Part shown: positions 48,983 through 58,137 of the stretch, piece by piece
Numbering within the stretch: position 1 is the first letter of the stretch
Layout: every line of letters starts with the position of its first letter
From: JAJTHC01 sp044358835
GTDB lineage: Bacteria; Cyanobacteriota; Vampirovibrionia; Vampirovibrionales; JAJTHC01
DNA length: 64,000 nt
Assembly (NCBI GenBank): GCA_044358835.1
Contig: JBIKNF010000001.1
Coordinates: 1-64,000, forward strand
Direction: 5' to 3'
Made by a program: the position numbers and the translations under genes
The notes under the pieces: generated by a model
What the model saw: the letters and a program-made list of their open reading frames with translations, nothing else
Databases searched by the model: none
What the model was told of the DNA's origin: nothing

Positions 48983-50095
48983 TTAGTCGTCTAAAGTGGA
49001 AAGCTTATAACGCAAACGCATAATCGCTTGGGCATGTAATTGGCACACCCTGGATTCGGATATATTCAGTAAATTGCCTATTTCATTTAAGGTTAAATGT
49101 TCTTGGTAATACAAGGCAATCAGTAACTTTTCTCGTTCAGGCAATTGATTAATGGCTTCGGCCAAGTTCTTTTGAATGTCGCCTTCTTCCAGAGAACCTT
49201 CCGGGGGAGTGGAATGTTTGTCCGCCACGGTGTCAATCAAGCTCATGTTGGAATCTTTGTCGGAGCCGAGGGTTTCATCCAAAGAAAGCACCAAAACCGT
49301 CGATTCATTTAACATGTGATGATAACGCGCAATCGTCACGCCCAAGGCCGCGGCCATTTCTTCATCTGTTGGGGTGCGTAATAAACGCGCTTCAAGTTCT
49401 TTCATGGTTTCCATCAGTTTTTTATTGCGTTTGCGCACCCCACGAGGCACCCAGTCTTGCACCCGCAACTGATCGATCACTTCCCCACGAATACGATTGA
49501 CGGCAAAGGTTTCAAACTTCCAGCCCCGTTCCGGTTCAAAGCGTTTAATGGCATCCAACAAACCCATGGTGCCGTAACTCACAATGTCGTCTTGACTCAC
49601 GCTATTGGGTAGACTAAGGGGCAAACGATTGACCGTGTGCTTGACCAAATGTAAGTAATGTAAAACCAGTTTGTCTCGAATGCGTTTGTTGGAACGATCT
49701 TTGGCGTATTTGACCCACAAATCTTGAATAAGTAACTCGGTTTCGGCTTTGTTTTTTTGTTTGGCTTTGGCTTCTTTTTCTTGAAGGGCTTCACTTTGAG
49801 GGGTAGACACCATGAGGTAAGACGCTTGTTTATTCGCCTTGCCAGAAGCGATGCCTTGAAACGTCGTGACTTCAGAAGCGGCTTTGGCCGAACCGCCTGC
49901 CATCACGGCTTTGCGAATCGAATCCGAACGAGGCACCACTGACACAGCAGGGGTTTCAACAGCAAGGGAGCCGTCTGAATTAGGGGAGAAAGCCGTTGGA
50001 TTGGCGTCTTCAGTTGAATGAGATGTCGTCAATGTCGTGGGCTCCCAATGGCGTTGGTAATAGGAAACGCTATAGCGGCCTATAGCCTTCTTCAC
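48983..50095 (-). CDS. fliA: Sigma-28 family RNA polymerase sigma factor (FliA-like)
   Basis: This 370-residue sigma factor has region 2 (DDIVSYGTMGLLDAIKRFEPERGWKFETFAVNRIRGEVIDQLR), region 3 (SVTIARYHHMLNES part) and region 4 (LTLNEIGNLLNISESRVCQLHAQAIMRLR), most like FliA/WhiG/SigD. It would direct flagellar late genes or a related regulon. An N-terminal extension of about 115 residues, rich in Ser/Ala/Lys, is absent from normal FliA (about 240-260 residues). An internal start near residue 95 would restore that size. The gene precedes the PAS kinase. FliS supports a flagellar role, but sigma could also serve other functions. Confidence 0.85.
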   Translation of the reverse strand: MKKAIGRYSVSYYQRHWEPTTLTTSHSTEDANPTAFSPNSDGSLAVETPAVSVVPRSDSIRKAVMAGGSAKAASEVTTFQGIASGKANKQASYLMVSTPQSEALQEKEAKAKQKNKAETELLIQDLWVKYAKDRSNKRIRDKLVLHYLHLVKHTVNRLPLSLPNSVSQDDIVSYGTMGLLDAIKRFEPERGWKFETFAVNRIRGEVIDQLRVQDWVPRGVRKRNKKLMETMKELEARLLRTPTDEEMAAALGVTIARYHHMLNESTVLVLSLDETLGSDKDSNMSLIDTVADKHSTPPEGSLEEGDIQKNLAEAINQLPEREKLLIALYYQEHLTLNEIGNLLNISESRVCQLHAQAIMRLRYKLSTLDD

Positions 50096-50247
50096 GTTTT
50101 ACGTGCCAACACACTCACAAACGTTTAGAAAAAGGCGATAAGGATATTTCCTATAGTATAACGTGTTCAAAAGAGCCTTGCCGTAAACAAGCCCGTTCTT
50201 CATTCATGCAGTTGATGAACAATCCACCGGTGAAGAACCAGACGTTT

Positions 50248-51633
50248 TCATAGCGCCACAGGCCCCTTTTCTTGTGGCCAAGGCAGTTTGGGAATCAAAC
50301 GTTCTAAGGGAACCCCTGTTTCTTGTTCTAAAGACGCCCACGCGTACCACGCTTCTTCTAAGTGAAACAAATACTCGTGGCGAATTTCTTGAAACGCTTG
50401 TCTTGCCAAAATCACTTCGGACAAACCCGCTTGATTCTTGCGGTAGGCCAAATCCACCAAGCGCACAATTTCTTGAGACTGCGGGATTAAATTTTGACGA
50501 TAGTTTTCTAACAATTGCTGTTTAGTGGCAATGGCCAATAAGGCCTTCTTAATGCCCATTTCAATGGCAAATTGAGTCGCCTCAATATGGTGTTCAGTGG
50601 TTTTGATTTCCGCTTGAGCTTTGGCAATTTCCCCTTGCTGACGGTTAAATATGGGCAAGCGTAAGTTAAGGGTAACGTAGCCTCCTAAAAACGTTTCTTT
50701 TTCAAAGTTCGGGGTATAAGGCGAAGTGGTGTGCACCAGTAAAAGGCCGCCGCCGAGTTCAGGATCCGGCAGGCGCTTAAGCTGATGAGTCTTTAACTGT
50801 AAACGGCTTTGTTCTAAAGTCTGTAGGGCGATTTTTAATTCCTGCCGATGCTTCAGCCCTTCTTCGCTTAAACACTTCATTAGGGCGTCTTGTTCTGCGG
50901 GGGAAAGCCCATTTTTCCAATACGGCACTTGTTCTAACAACGGGGCATCCACCGCTTCTAAAAGAATCTTTTCAGGGTGCAGTTCCCCCAAGAGTTCAGC
51001 CATGTACAGGCGTTTTTTTTGTAAATTGCCTAGGTATTCAATGCGTTCTGAATTTAAGTCTGAACGAATCAATTGCGCTTGCAGTAAATCTGAAGCAGGC
51101 GATTTGCCTTGTTGCACGAGCCCTTCCGCTGCCACAATAAAGGCCTCAATTAAATCGCGTTGTTCGTCTAACTGTTTTAATTCAATTAAAATACCCAAGT
51201 ATTCAAGGTAAGCCAAGCGTAAATTACTTCTTAAGAGCCAAATTGCTTCTTGCAAGGCCGACTTTTCTTTTTCCAGTTCAGCCTGAGCCACCAAGACGCG
51301 CAATTTCCGCTTGGGCCCGACTTCAATAGGTTGAGTCAAGCCCACACTGCTGGGGTTCCCTAACACAGAAGTCATACGGCCAAAGCCCCAGTAACCATTG
51401 ACAGAAGGATTAGGCAGGTACGCCGCAATGGTGATGTCTTCTTTACTGACGTTTAAGCGTTGTTGTAGAACTTGGAGATCAGGGTTTTGCGTTAAGGCCA
51501 CTTGAAACAAACGTTCAAAGTGAGACAAAGCCCCCTGTTCTTCTTCTGCCGTGGCCCAGCCCAAGCAAAAAATGAAGGCATACAACAGGCAAGCCCCTTT
51601 TAGTAAAGCAAGCGTTTGGGCCAAAACGTTCAA
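50248..51633 (-). CDS. TolC-family outer-membrane efflux protein
   Basis: This 461-residue protein forms the outer-membrane channel of tripartite efflux systems. It has an N-terminal signal (LLKGACLLYAFIFCLGWA), then repeats of the TolC alpha-barrel (LFQVALTQNPDLQVLQQRL near 40-60, and a second half with LNLRLPIFNRQQGEIAKAQAEI), and GLSEVILARQAFQEI near the end, as in CusC/CzcC. TTG 51633 fits the GAGGGAAG site upstream; TTG 51648 is another option. No membrane-fusion or pump gene is adjacent, so the partner system is unknown. The OstA/LptD-like gene lies upstream on the same strand. Confidence 0.88.
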   Translation of the reverse strand: MNVLAQTLALLKGACLLYAFIFCLGWATAEEEQGALSHFERLFQVALTQNPDLQVLQQRLNVSKEDITIAAYLPNPSVNGYWGFGRMTSVLGNPSSVGLTQPIEVGPKRKLRVLVAQAELEKEKSALQEAIWLLRSNLRLAYLEYLGILIELKQLDEQRDLIEAFIVAAEGLVQQGKSPASDLLQAQLIRSDLNSERIEYLGNLQKKRLYMAELLGELHPEKILLEAVDAPLLEQVPYWKNGLSPAEQDALMKCLSEEGLKHRQELKIALQTLEQSRLQLKTHQLKRLPDPELGGGLLLVHTTSPYTPNFEKETFLGGYVTLNLRLPIFNRQQGEIAKAQAEIKTTEHHIEATQFAIEMGIKKALLAIATKQQLLENYRQNLIPQSQEIVRLVDLAYRKNQAGLSEVILARQAFQEIRHEYLFHLEEAWYAWASLEQETGVPLERLIPKLPWPQEKGPVAL

Positions 51634-51768
51634 AAAGTCTTCCCTCAACGGCTCTTTCTGTAGACCCTTTTACTATAGCATACGCGTATCTAAATAAGTC
51701 AACGTCCGTATCACAGCTTCAGTAAAGCAGAGGATAAAAATGCTTACGTGCCTAAATAACGAGAAACG

Positions 51769-53883
51769 TTAGCCCCGCTTTTTTTGTTGCCAAGGCAATT
51801 GAAACACCGCAGGCTCGGCTTGGCGTTCCTTGGCCTTGCTTCTGTGCCACTTTCTAAAGCTTTCCATTTCTTGCGGATTCAGCGGGCTGACTGCCGAGTT
51901 TAAGTAAGCGTCTTCAAACGCAATTTCTGTTTGACTGGTATTGGGGTAATACGACACGCCAAAGTTAGTGCGTCTAAACACGGTGTCATAGCCTAAGGTA
52001 AACTTCACATTACGTGGCCCCAGCGTCAAATAAATCGTGTTGCCTACCAAGGCGTCATTCCGTGCGTTGGTGTTACTTAAGTTATAATCTTGACGAAACC
52101 CTAATAAGACGTGAGACCCCAGCCTGATCGCGTTATTTAAGCTCACCGTTTGGTTCCCCAAGAAGAAACTGTCAAACACAAAGGGGGATTTGCCTGAAAC
52201 CGCCCCTAGGTTGTAAGACACTTGCGACATGAAAAAGTCACCTAAGAATAAGTTGGCGGTGGGGCCTCCGCGAAGCACGCTGACGACATCGCCTGTAGTA
52301 TAATACGCGTTAGACGCCTGCAAATTGGCCCCAAATTCGATGCTTTTCCCGAGTTTAAACAACGGCCTTGTATTCGACAAAACCAACTGTTGCCTAAAAC
52401 GGCCTGCCGTAACCGGTTCATTCGACGTTTTTTGCACAAAGGGATTGGCCGAGTTAAAGGGGAATAAATCATCTTTAAACACCCCTCCACTATGCACCGC
52501 TTGCAATACAAAAAGTTTACCGCCAAAAAAGTTGCGTCTGTCTTCAAGTTGAAGGCCATAACTAGGGCGTTCTTGTGTAAAGAAGCTTGAACCGACAAAC
52601 GCATTTTGACTGCCGATTAACTTGGTATTTCGACCCTTGGGGGACAAATACACTTCGCCTTGAAACACGTTATAGTCATTTTTAAAGTTACGCGCGGCCA
52701 TTAGGTTCAAGCGTTTGGAACGATAGGAACTCATGACTCCATACCCAAATTCAGGTTGACGAATATCAATAGAGGTTTCATTGCGATTGATGGTTTGCCC
52801 GTAAGACACCATGGGCGAAAGCTTTAACGCCCCCGGCCCGACTTTAAAATCAAAGCCCGGATTCACATAAAAGCCCCCTAAGTCGCGGTTAAATCCAAAT
52901 TCTGGGCCGAGGTAATCTAGTCGACTATTTTTTTTGTCAATGCCTACATCCAGGTTTGGCAGGGGAAGGGAAAGTAGGTTTTTTAACTTCACCCGTGGCG
53001 ACTTAAAATCCACCATGTAGTATTCATTGGGGTGTTCCGTAATATCGATTTCTTTCACCTGAACGCTTAGAAACTGTACCTTCGGTTTTTCTTGCTGATT
53101 GAGGGACACTTCAGACGTGTCAAACCCCTTACGCGTAAGGGCATTTAAAAATTGCTGGGCTTCTTCTAAAGGATTGCTCCGTAGGTTGTCCGCATCCACA
53201 AAACGCTGTGTTCGCTTAGAATTAAAAGCATAAGGATTGTAGCCCACTTGAATGACAATCCCGTTAAGGGGGTTTCCTCCCACGGATCGGGTGCCTTGAC
53301 GTGGTTGGCTTTGTTCAAAGGCTTGACGCGGTACCATTAACAATCCCCCGTTTTTGAGGTGCGTCATATCAGGACGCCCGAGAATGGTTTTGGCACGCAA
53401 ACGCACGAAGCCCAAGTTGGCGGTGGCGTCGTTTAGCAGAGCGGTTTGCCCGTCTAGGCGAACTCTTATGTAGGCGGCTTCGGTGGTATTACCGTCTTTG
53501 ACTAGGGTGATGTTGCCTTCCGCCACGACGATGTCTAAGTCGGGTTGATAGGTGACTTTGTCAGCGTCTAACACGGCGTTTTGGTCTTCCACCATCATGT
53601 GTACATGGCCGGTTAAAATGTAAGCCTTCAGGGCGTCATCGTAAGTGAGCGTGTCGCTACTGATATCGAGTTGCTTTTTTTTGTCTTCAACAGGGACGTT
53701 AGCGGGGGGGGGTGATTCTTGTGGTTGCGTGGGGGGCAAGACGTTTAAAGAGGGTTTTTCTACAGGCGCTAAGCGCAGTGGTTTTGACTTATGAAACCAT
53801 CCCGCTTGAGCCGTAGGGAGTGGCCCCAACACAACACTGAGGCTAAGCATAATAAAGAATGGCACACCGCGTAACAAGAACAT
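51769..53883 (-). CDS. OstA/LptD-like outer-membrane LPS assembly protein
   Basis: This 704-residue protein has a signal peptide (FFIMLSLSVVLGPLPTAQAG), an N-terminal OstA/LptA-like domain (about residues 70-190: LDISSDTLTYDDALKAYILTG, VVAEGNITLVKDG) and a large beta-rich part of about 450 residues with alternating Tyr/Phe/Leu strands, typical of a barrel. It would place LPS in the outer leaflet. The barrel resembles the divergent cyanobacterial-type LptD proteins more than the proteobacterial ones, which supports the suggested lineage (inference). ATG 53883. Next gene upstream is pth, 85 bases away. Confidence 0.82.
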   Translation of the reverse strand: MFLLRGVPFFIMLSLSVVLGPLPTAQAGWFHKSKPLRLAPVEKPSLNVLPPTQPQESPPPANVPVEDKKKQLDISSDTLTYDDALKAYILTGHVHMMVEDQNAVLDADKVTYQPDLDIVVAEGNITLVKDGNTTEAAYIRVRLDGQTALLNDATANLGFVRLRAKTILGRPDMTHLKNGGLLMVPRQAFEQSQPRQGTRSVGGNPLNGIVIQVGYNPYAFNSKRTQRFVDADNLRSNPLEEAQQFLNALTRKGFDTSEVSLNQQEKPKVQFLSVQVKEIDITEHPNEYYMVDFKSPRVKLKNLLSLPLPNLDVGIDKKNSRLDYLGPEFGFNRDLGGFYVNPGFDFKVGPGALKLSPMVSYGQTINRNETSIDIRQPEFGYGVMSSYRSKRLNLMAARNFKNDYNVFQGEVYLSPKGRNTKLIGSQNAFVGSSFFTQERPSYGLQLEDRRNFFGGKLFVLQAVHSGGVFKDDLFPFNSANPFVQKTSNEPVTAGRFRQQLVLSNTRPLFKLGKSIEFGANLQASNAYYTTGDVVSVLRGGPTANLFLGDFFMSQVSYNLGAVSGKSPFVFDSFFLGNQTVSLNNAIRLGSHVLLGFRQDYNLSNTNARNDALVGNTIYLTLGPRNVKFTLGYDTVFRRTNFGVSYYPNTSQTEIAFEDAYLNSAVSPLNPQEMESFRKWHRSKAKERQAEPAVFQLPWQQKKRG

Positions 53884-53968
53884 AATCGCCCAATTTCTTT
53901 CTCAAGTTCTTTCTCAAGGGATTTTTTCATTCTAGCATGAAAAAAGAGAAAGGCATCCCCCGCCAACA

Positions 53969-54580
53969 TTAGCGATTAAACTGGTTCTGTGTGGTGGCAA
54001 GCCCTGCCGTCAAGAGCGATTCAATACAAGCCACCGCGCTTGCGCAGATTTTGGGCAATGCTTCACGTTGTGCGTGAGTATAAGGGGTCAATACAAAGGT
54101 TTCTAAAGGTACGCCGTTGGGTTGAGGCCCAATCCCCAAGCGTAGGCGAGCAAAATCTTGGCGGTTGCCTAGGGATTGAATGATGTGCTTCATGCCGTTT
54201 TGCCCGCCCGCACTGCCTTTGTCTCGTAAGCGTACGCTTCCAAAGGCGAGGTTGATTTCATCCACCAATACCAATAACTGGCTGGGGGGCAAGTCGTAAA
54301 CCTTCATTAAAGGCGCTACCGCCTGCCCAGAAAGATTCATGTACGTTAAAGGTTTGACCAACAAAAGACGTTGCCCATTAAAACCCGTCACCGCGATTTG
54401 GGCGTTTAATTTTTTGGGCGTTTTGAAGGAGGCTCCCCACGCGTGGGCCAGGGCATCGAGCACTTGAAAGCCGATGTTGTGAGGCGTTTCTTCGTAATCA
54501 GCACCAGGATTGCCTAAGCCCACAATTACGCGATCCACATGAAAAGGCAGGACGCCTCCGAGTAAGGATGTTAAACTCAC
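53969..54580 (-). CDS. pth: Peptidyl-tRNA hydrolase Pth
   Basis: Pth releases tRNA from stalled peptidyl-tRNA. The 203-residue protein has VIVGLGNPGADYEETPHNIGF (catalytic His and Asn), LLVKPLTYMNLSGQAVAPL, LVLVDEINLAFGSVRLRDKGSAGGQNGMKHI and FARLRLGIGPQP. The start is GTG 54580 with a perfect GAAGGAGGT site. The N-terminal MSLTSLLGGVLPF adds about 13 residues compared with many homologs. It shares a strand with rplI, 66 bases downstream of it with a hairpin between, a known arrangement. Confidence 0.95.
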   Translation of the reverse strand: MSLTSLLGGVLPFHVDRVIVGLGNPGADYEETPHNIGFQVLDALAHAWGASFKTPKKLNAQIAVTGFNGQRLLLVKPLTYMNLSGQAVAPLMKVYDLPPSQLLVLVDEINLAFGSVRLRDKGSAGGQNGMKHIIQSLGNRQDFARLRLGIGPQPNGVPLETFVLTPYTHAQREALPKICASAVACIESLLTAGLATTQNQFNR

Positions 54581-54595
54581 GATACCTCCTTCATC

Positions 54596-54630
54596 AACAA
54601 AGCCTCCTTACCAAAAGGAGGCTTTGTTTT
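54596..54630. terminator. Hairpin between rplI and pth
   Basis: AACAAAGCCTCCTT (54596-54609), loop ACCAA and AAGGAGGCTTTGTT (54615-54628) form a perfect 14-base-pair stem. On the plus strand it is followed by TT; on the minus strand, in the direction of rplI and pth, the tail is only TTG, so it may attenuate rather than stop transcription. Confidence 0.7.
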
Positions 54631-54646
54631 AAACCTGTTGAGAAGA

Positions 54647-55105
54647 CTACGCTTCTTCGCCTGCTTGAATTTCGACCACGATTTTGGCTTCCACAAAGCT
54701 TGAAAGGCGGTAGCTTACATCGTAAGCACCCACACGGTTGAGGGGGCGTTCAATGCTTAAATGACGGCGATCTACTTCAATACCAGATTTTTCGGTTAAA
54801 ATACGTCCCAATTCTTTGGGGGTAATGGTGCCAAACAACTTGCCTTCTTCACCCACCGCCGCTTTAATCACAACTGTGTGAAGGGATTCAATTTTAGAGG
54901 CCACCGCTTGATCTTCAGCGATGCGTTTCTTGGCTTGACGTTCAATGGTTTCTAAGCGGTTTTTTTCATGACGCAACGCCCCTTCTGAAGCAAACACCGC
55001 TAAATTGCGAGGAAACAACAAATTACGCGCATAACCGTCAGAAACACGAACAACATCACCCTGTTCGCCTAGGTTTTCAACAGGTTTAAGTAAAACGACT
55101 TCCAT
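54647..55105 (-). CDS. rplI: 50S ribosomal protein L9
   Basis: This 152-residue protein has the L9 N-domain (MEVVLLKPVENLGEQGDVVRVSDGYARNLLFPRNLAVFAS, with a Leu-Phe-Pro core) and the long connecting helix (ALRHEKNRLETIERQAKKR), then a C-domain LFGTITPKELGRILTEKSGIEVDRRHL. Length matches typical L9 (about 150). ATG 55105 has GGAG upstream. It precedes pth. Confidence 0.96.
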   Translation of the reverse strand: MEVVLLKPVENLGEQGDVVRVSDGYARNLLFPRNLAVFASEGALRHEKNRLETIERQAKKRIAEDQAVASKIESLHTVVIKAAVGEEGKLFGTITPKELGRILTEKSGIEVDRRHLSIERPLNRVGAYDVSYRLSSFVEAKIVVEIQAGEEA

Positions 55106-55349
55106 GAATATTGCTCCATTCTAGGTATTGCTGATCTAATTCTGATGTACAGTCTTTTTTATTATTTCTTGAAGCGAAAAAGCTAAAAAGGACTATAGCC
55201 GTATTGTTTTGCGGAATATGGGCTAAAAACAACACGTTTATACTAAGGAATGATAACACAAATAAACGTAAATCAACCCCTTGACTTTTACGGCGTTACA
55301 ATTGCTTATGCTACCCCACGGAAGAGACCCTTAAGCGTGTGGGACGTGG

Positions 55350-56318
55350 CTAGAGAGATTGGATCAAGGCTTCAACATCTGCCCTGTTGGAACACGTGGG
55401 TTCTAAAGTCAAGTAAAAATCGAGGTATTTCTTGGCCTGAACAGGCTCTTCTAAACGTTGGTAAACAATGCCTAAATTATAATACGCTTGCGCAAACTCA
55501 CTCTTAAGCGAAATCGCTTTGGCATAGGCAGTGACTGCTTCGTTTAATTTATTTTGCCCCGCATACGTATTGCCTAAATTATAGTAGAGGGCCGCTTCTT
55601 TAGGAGCCATCTGAAGGGCTTTCAGTAAAATGGTTTGGGCGTCTTGCCACTTGCCCTGCTTTCGTAATTCACTGGCTTGATTCACCATATTCACCACTTC
55701 AACAGACACAGGCGTCACACTGGCAGCGGCCCCATTTAAGCCAGCTTCTTTTGAAGAACTGGGTAGGGGGTTTGTCACCACCGAAGCGTCTTTACCCGTT
55801 AAAGTAAGGGGGGTTTGGGCTTGCAGAGATTGCAAGGCTTCAATGCGTTCACTCAAACTGGTGATTTGACGTTGTTGGTCTTGAATGGTAGACACCGCCT
55901 TTTGAAGTTCTTGGTGGGCTTGGTTGACGCCCACCTTGTTTGAATCGGCGACACTGGCACTTTGCAAACGCTGTTTTAAGGCCTTGTTTTCATCTTGCAA
56001 TTGGGTGAGCTGGTTCTGCAAGCCCAGCATACTTTGTGGCACAAGACTCATGCCATTACTGGCAGGCAATGTATAGGCTGAAGTCGTGACTTGAGCAGAG
56101 GCCTTTAACTGGGCTTTAAGCTGTTGAACTTGCTGCGTGAGTTGGTCATTGGTTTTGACGCTTTCTTCATAACGTTGATGCAACTTAACCAGCACAGCCT
56201 TTAAAGTGGCCATATCATAATCGGCCGAAAAACCAACAGGCATGTGAACCCACCCTAAAAGAATTATAAGCACGCCATTAAGGATCAAAAATTTGGAACA
56301 CAAAGGCCTGTTCAACAT
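55350..56318 (-). CDS. Coiled-coil plus TPR periplasmic protein
   Basis: This 322-residue protein has an N-terminal signal (FLILNGVLIILLGWVHMPVG), a coiled coil of about 150 residues (VKLHQRYEESVKTNDQLTQQVQQLKAQL and LQNQLTQLQDENKALKQRLQ), then three TPR repeats (ASELRKQGKWQDAQTILLKALQM, AALYYNLGNTYAGQNKLNEAVTAY, AQAYYNLGIVYQRLEEPVQAKKYL). It looks like an envelope scaffold of the CpoB/YbgF type in layout, although no tol-pal genes are near. ATG 56318 has AGGAG upstream. Function unknown. Confidence 0.78.
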   Translation of the reverse strand: MLNRPLCSKFLILNGVLIILLGWVHMPVGFSADYDMATLKAVLVKLHQRYEESVKTNDQLTQQVQQLKAQLKASAQVTTSAYTLPASNGMSLVPQSMLGLQNQLTQLQDENKALKQRLQSASVADSNKVGVNQAHQELQKAVSTIQDQQRQITSLSERIEALQSLQAQTPLTLTGKDASVVTNPLPSSSKEAGLNGAAASVTPVSVEVVNMVNQASELRKQGKWQDAQTILLKALQMAPKEAALYYNLGNTYAGQNKLNEAVTAYAKAISLKSEFAQAYYNLGIVYQRLEEPVQAKKYLDFYLTLEPTCSNRADVEALIQSL

Positions 56319-56416
56319 GGTCGTCTCCTGTCGTTTGGTTTAAATCCATTCTACTAAAGCCCCCTAAGATTTTAGAGGGCTTGGAATGAAAGATCCGTAC
56401 AATAGGGGAGTACGAC

Positions 56417-56770
56417 TTATTTTTTCAAAGAAGAAGAAGGCGGAACAAACGTCCCCTTATTCAAGGGATTGATGGCTAAACGAGTGCTCGCACCCGCAGG
56501 CGAAGCGGAAGGCTGTTGCGCCACTTCCATCTGCAAGGCGGCGCCCGCAATTTCAGTGTCCCAAAAAAAGACGATTTTTAAAGGCCCTAAGGTCTCTTTT
56601 TCAACCAACTTGGGACTGGTGGACTTGGCGTTTTTCATGGCGTCTTTAATATCCACAAAGGTGTCTAGCACATTGGGGGTGTACAGCACCAAAGGGGTGG
56701 CTAAGGACTTTAAAAAGACCAAGACCGCCGGCGGAGGGCCTTGCTGTTGGGGAGGTTGTTGTGCTTGCAT
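56417..56770 (-). CDS. Small hypothetical protein, Gln/Pro-rich start
   Basis: This 117-residue protein begins with a Gln/Pro run (QAQQPPQQQGPPPA) and continues with a predicted compact domain (LATPLVLYTPNVLDTFVDIKDAM, LGPLKIVFFWDTEIAGAALQM) and a Ser/Lys tail. No signal peptide. ATG 56770 has AAGGAGAT upstream at good spacing. No family is recognised. It lies between the TPR gene and era on the same strand. Confidence 0.6.
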   Translation of the reverse strand: MQAQQPPQQQGPPPAVLVFLKSLATPLVLYTPNVLDTFVDIKDAMKNAKSTSPKLVEKETLGPLKIVFFWDTEIAGAALQMEVAQQPSASPAGASTRLAINPLNKGTFVPPSSSLKK

Positions 56771-56904
56771 TAAAAAGTATCTCCTTCATTACACACAAAA
56801 CGATCGTCCCTGTTTACTTCGGTAAAAGAGCACGCTTTCTTTAATTTGTTCCTGTTTTTAATGGAGAGGGTTGAAAAAGCCTTTTTAACGCGTTTTTAAA
56901 AAAC

Positions 56905-57930
56905 CTATTTGGGCAGGGCTAAATTGATGCTTTGTAAGAATTGGGTGTCTTTACGCCAATTTTCTTTGACTTTTACATCCAGCTTCAAAAACACCTGTTG
57001 GCCTAACAGGCGTTCAACCTTAGTACGAGCCTTTTCGCCAATTAAGCGAATCATTGAACCGGCTTTGCCAATCAACATTCCGCGTTGTGATTTACGATTG
57101 ACATACAGCGTCACATAAATATGGGGCATTTTTTCATGCGTTTCATCAAAAACTTCTACCCCAATCGCCACAGAATGGGGGATTTCATCTTGCGTGTGAA
57201 GCAAGACTTGTTCACGCACCAGTTCAGCCACCATTTCACGCATGCGTTGATCCGTCAAAGTGTCGTCTTCATAATACTTGGGCCCTTTAGGCAGGGATTC
57301 AAACATCGCTTCAAGGATCACGGCTTTTTGCTTGCCTGTTTTGGCAGACGTATGCAAGCATCGCTTATAAATACCTTTTGCCGACAAAAAGAGTTGTTGA
57401 TACGCTTTGGTGCGTTCTTCATATAAGGCAGGGTTGCCCGTTAATCGATCCACTTTATTGAGCACCAAGTAAACGGGCCGTTTACTCCGAAGGGCTTGCT
57501 CTACAATCCACGCGTCGCCTTTGCCAGGTGCGCAAGTAATATCCATCACACAGAATAAAACGTCCGCTTCTTTTAAGGCGGCATAGCCTTCTTTAACAAG
57601 AAAGGTGCCTAGTTCATCAACAGGCTTTGAAAAGCCAGGTGTGTCTAAGATCACCAATTGCGCGTCTGAACGAGTCACCACCCCCCGAATACGGTGTCGG
57701 GTGGTTTGCATGACTGGCGAACAAATGGCGAGTTTTTCACCCATGAGCTGGTTGAGCAAGGTGGATTTACCCACATTGGGCCGCCCAATTAACGCCACAA
57801 AACCTGAGCGAAAGCCTTCAGGCGTTTCAAGTAAAGGGGTCGCTGTGGGGACTTCGTAATCACTGAGCTCGTCTTCACACTCAGGAATATCAAAAACAAT
57901 GGGGGCATCAAGCGTTGGGGAGATCATCAT
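56905..57930 (-). CDS. era: Ribosome-associated GTPase Era
   Basis: Era binds 16S rRNA and helps 30S assembly. The 341-residue protein has G1 GRPNVGKS (residues 49-56), G2-like TRHRIRGV, G3 DTPGF, G4 NKVD and a C-terminal KH domain (RKSQRGMLIGKAGSMIRLIGEKARTKVERLLGQQVFLKL). It has an N-terminal extension of about 40 acidic residues over typical Era. I chose ATG 57930; GTG 57960 would add ten more residues. Start choice in the extension is not certain. Confidence 0.94.
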   Translation of the reverse strand: MMISPTLDAPIVFDIPECEDELSDYEVPTATPLLETPEGFRSGFVALIGRPNVGKSTLLNQLMGEKLAICSPVMQTTRHRIRGVVTRSDAQLVILDTPGFSKPVDELGTFLVKEGYAALKEADVLFCVMDITCAPGKGDAWIVEQALRSKRPVYLVLNKVDRLTGNPALYEERTKAYQQLFLSAKGIYKRCLHTSAKTGKQKAVILEAMFESLPKGPKYYEDDTLTDQRMREMVAELVREQVLLHTQDEIPHSVAIGVEVFDETHEKMPHIYVTLYVNRKSQRGMLIGKAGSMIRLIGEKARTKVERLLGQQVFLKLDVKVKENWRKDTQFLQSINLALPK

Positions 57931-58137
57931 GCGTGAGCATACCTTATTTGATTCGCACACGGAACCTAAAAATCGTGTGCTTCTTTTATTACAATACTAG
58001 CAAAACAATAGAATGCAAGTTCTCGCTCCATGGTATTGAAAAATCTTTAACTAATTTTAATAGACAGCGTATGTTTATAGGGTATGATAAATAAAGTACC
58101 CCCCTGATTCCTAAACACCCCATTGAAGGAGTTCCCT

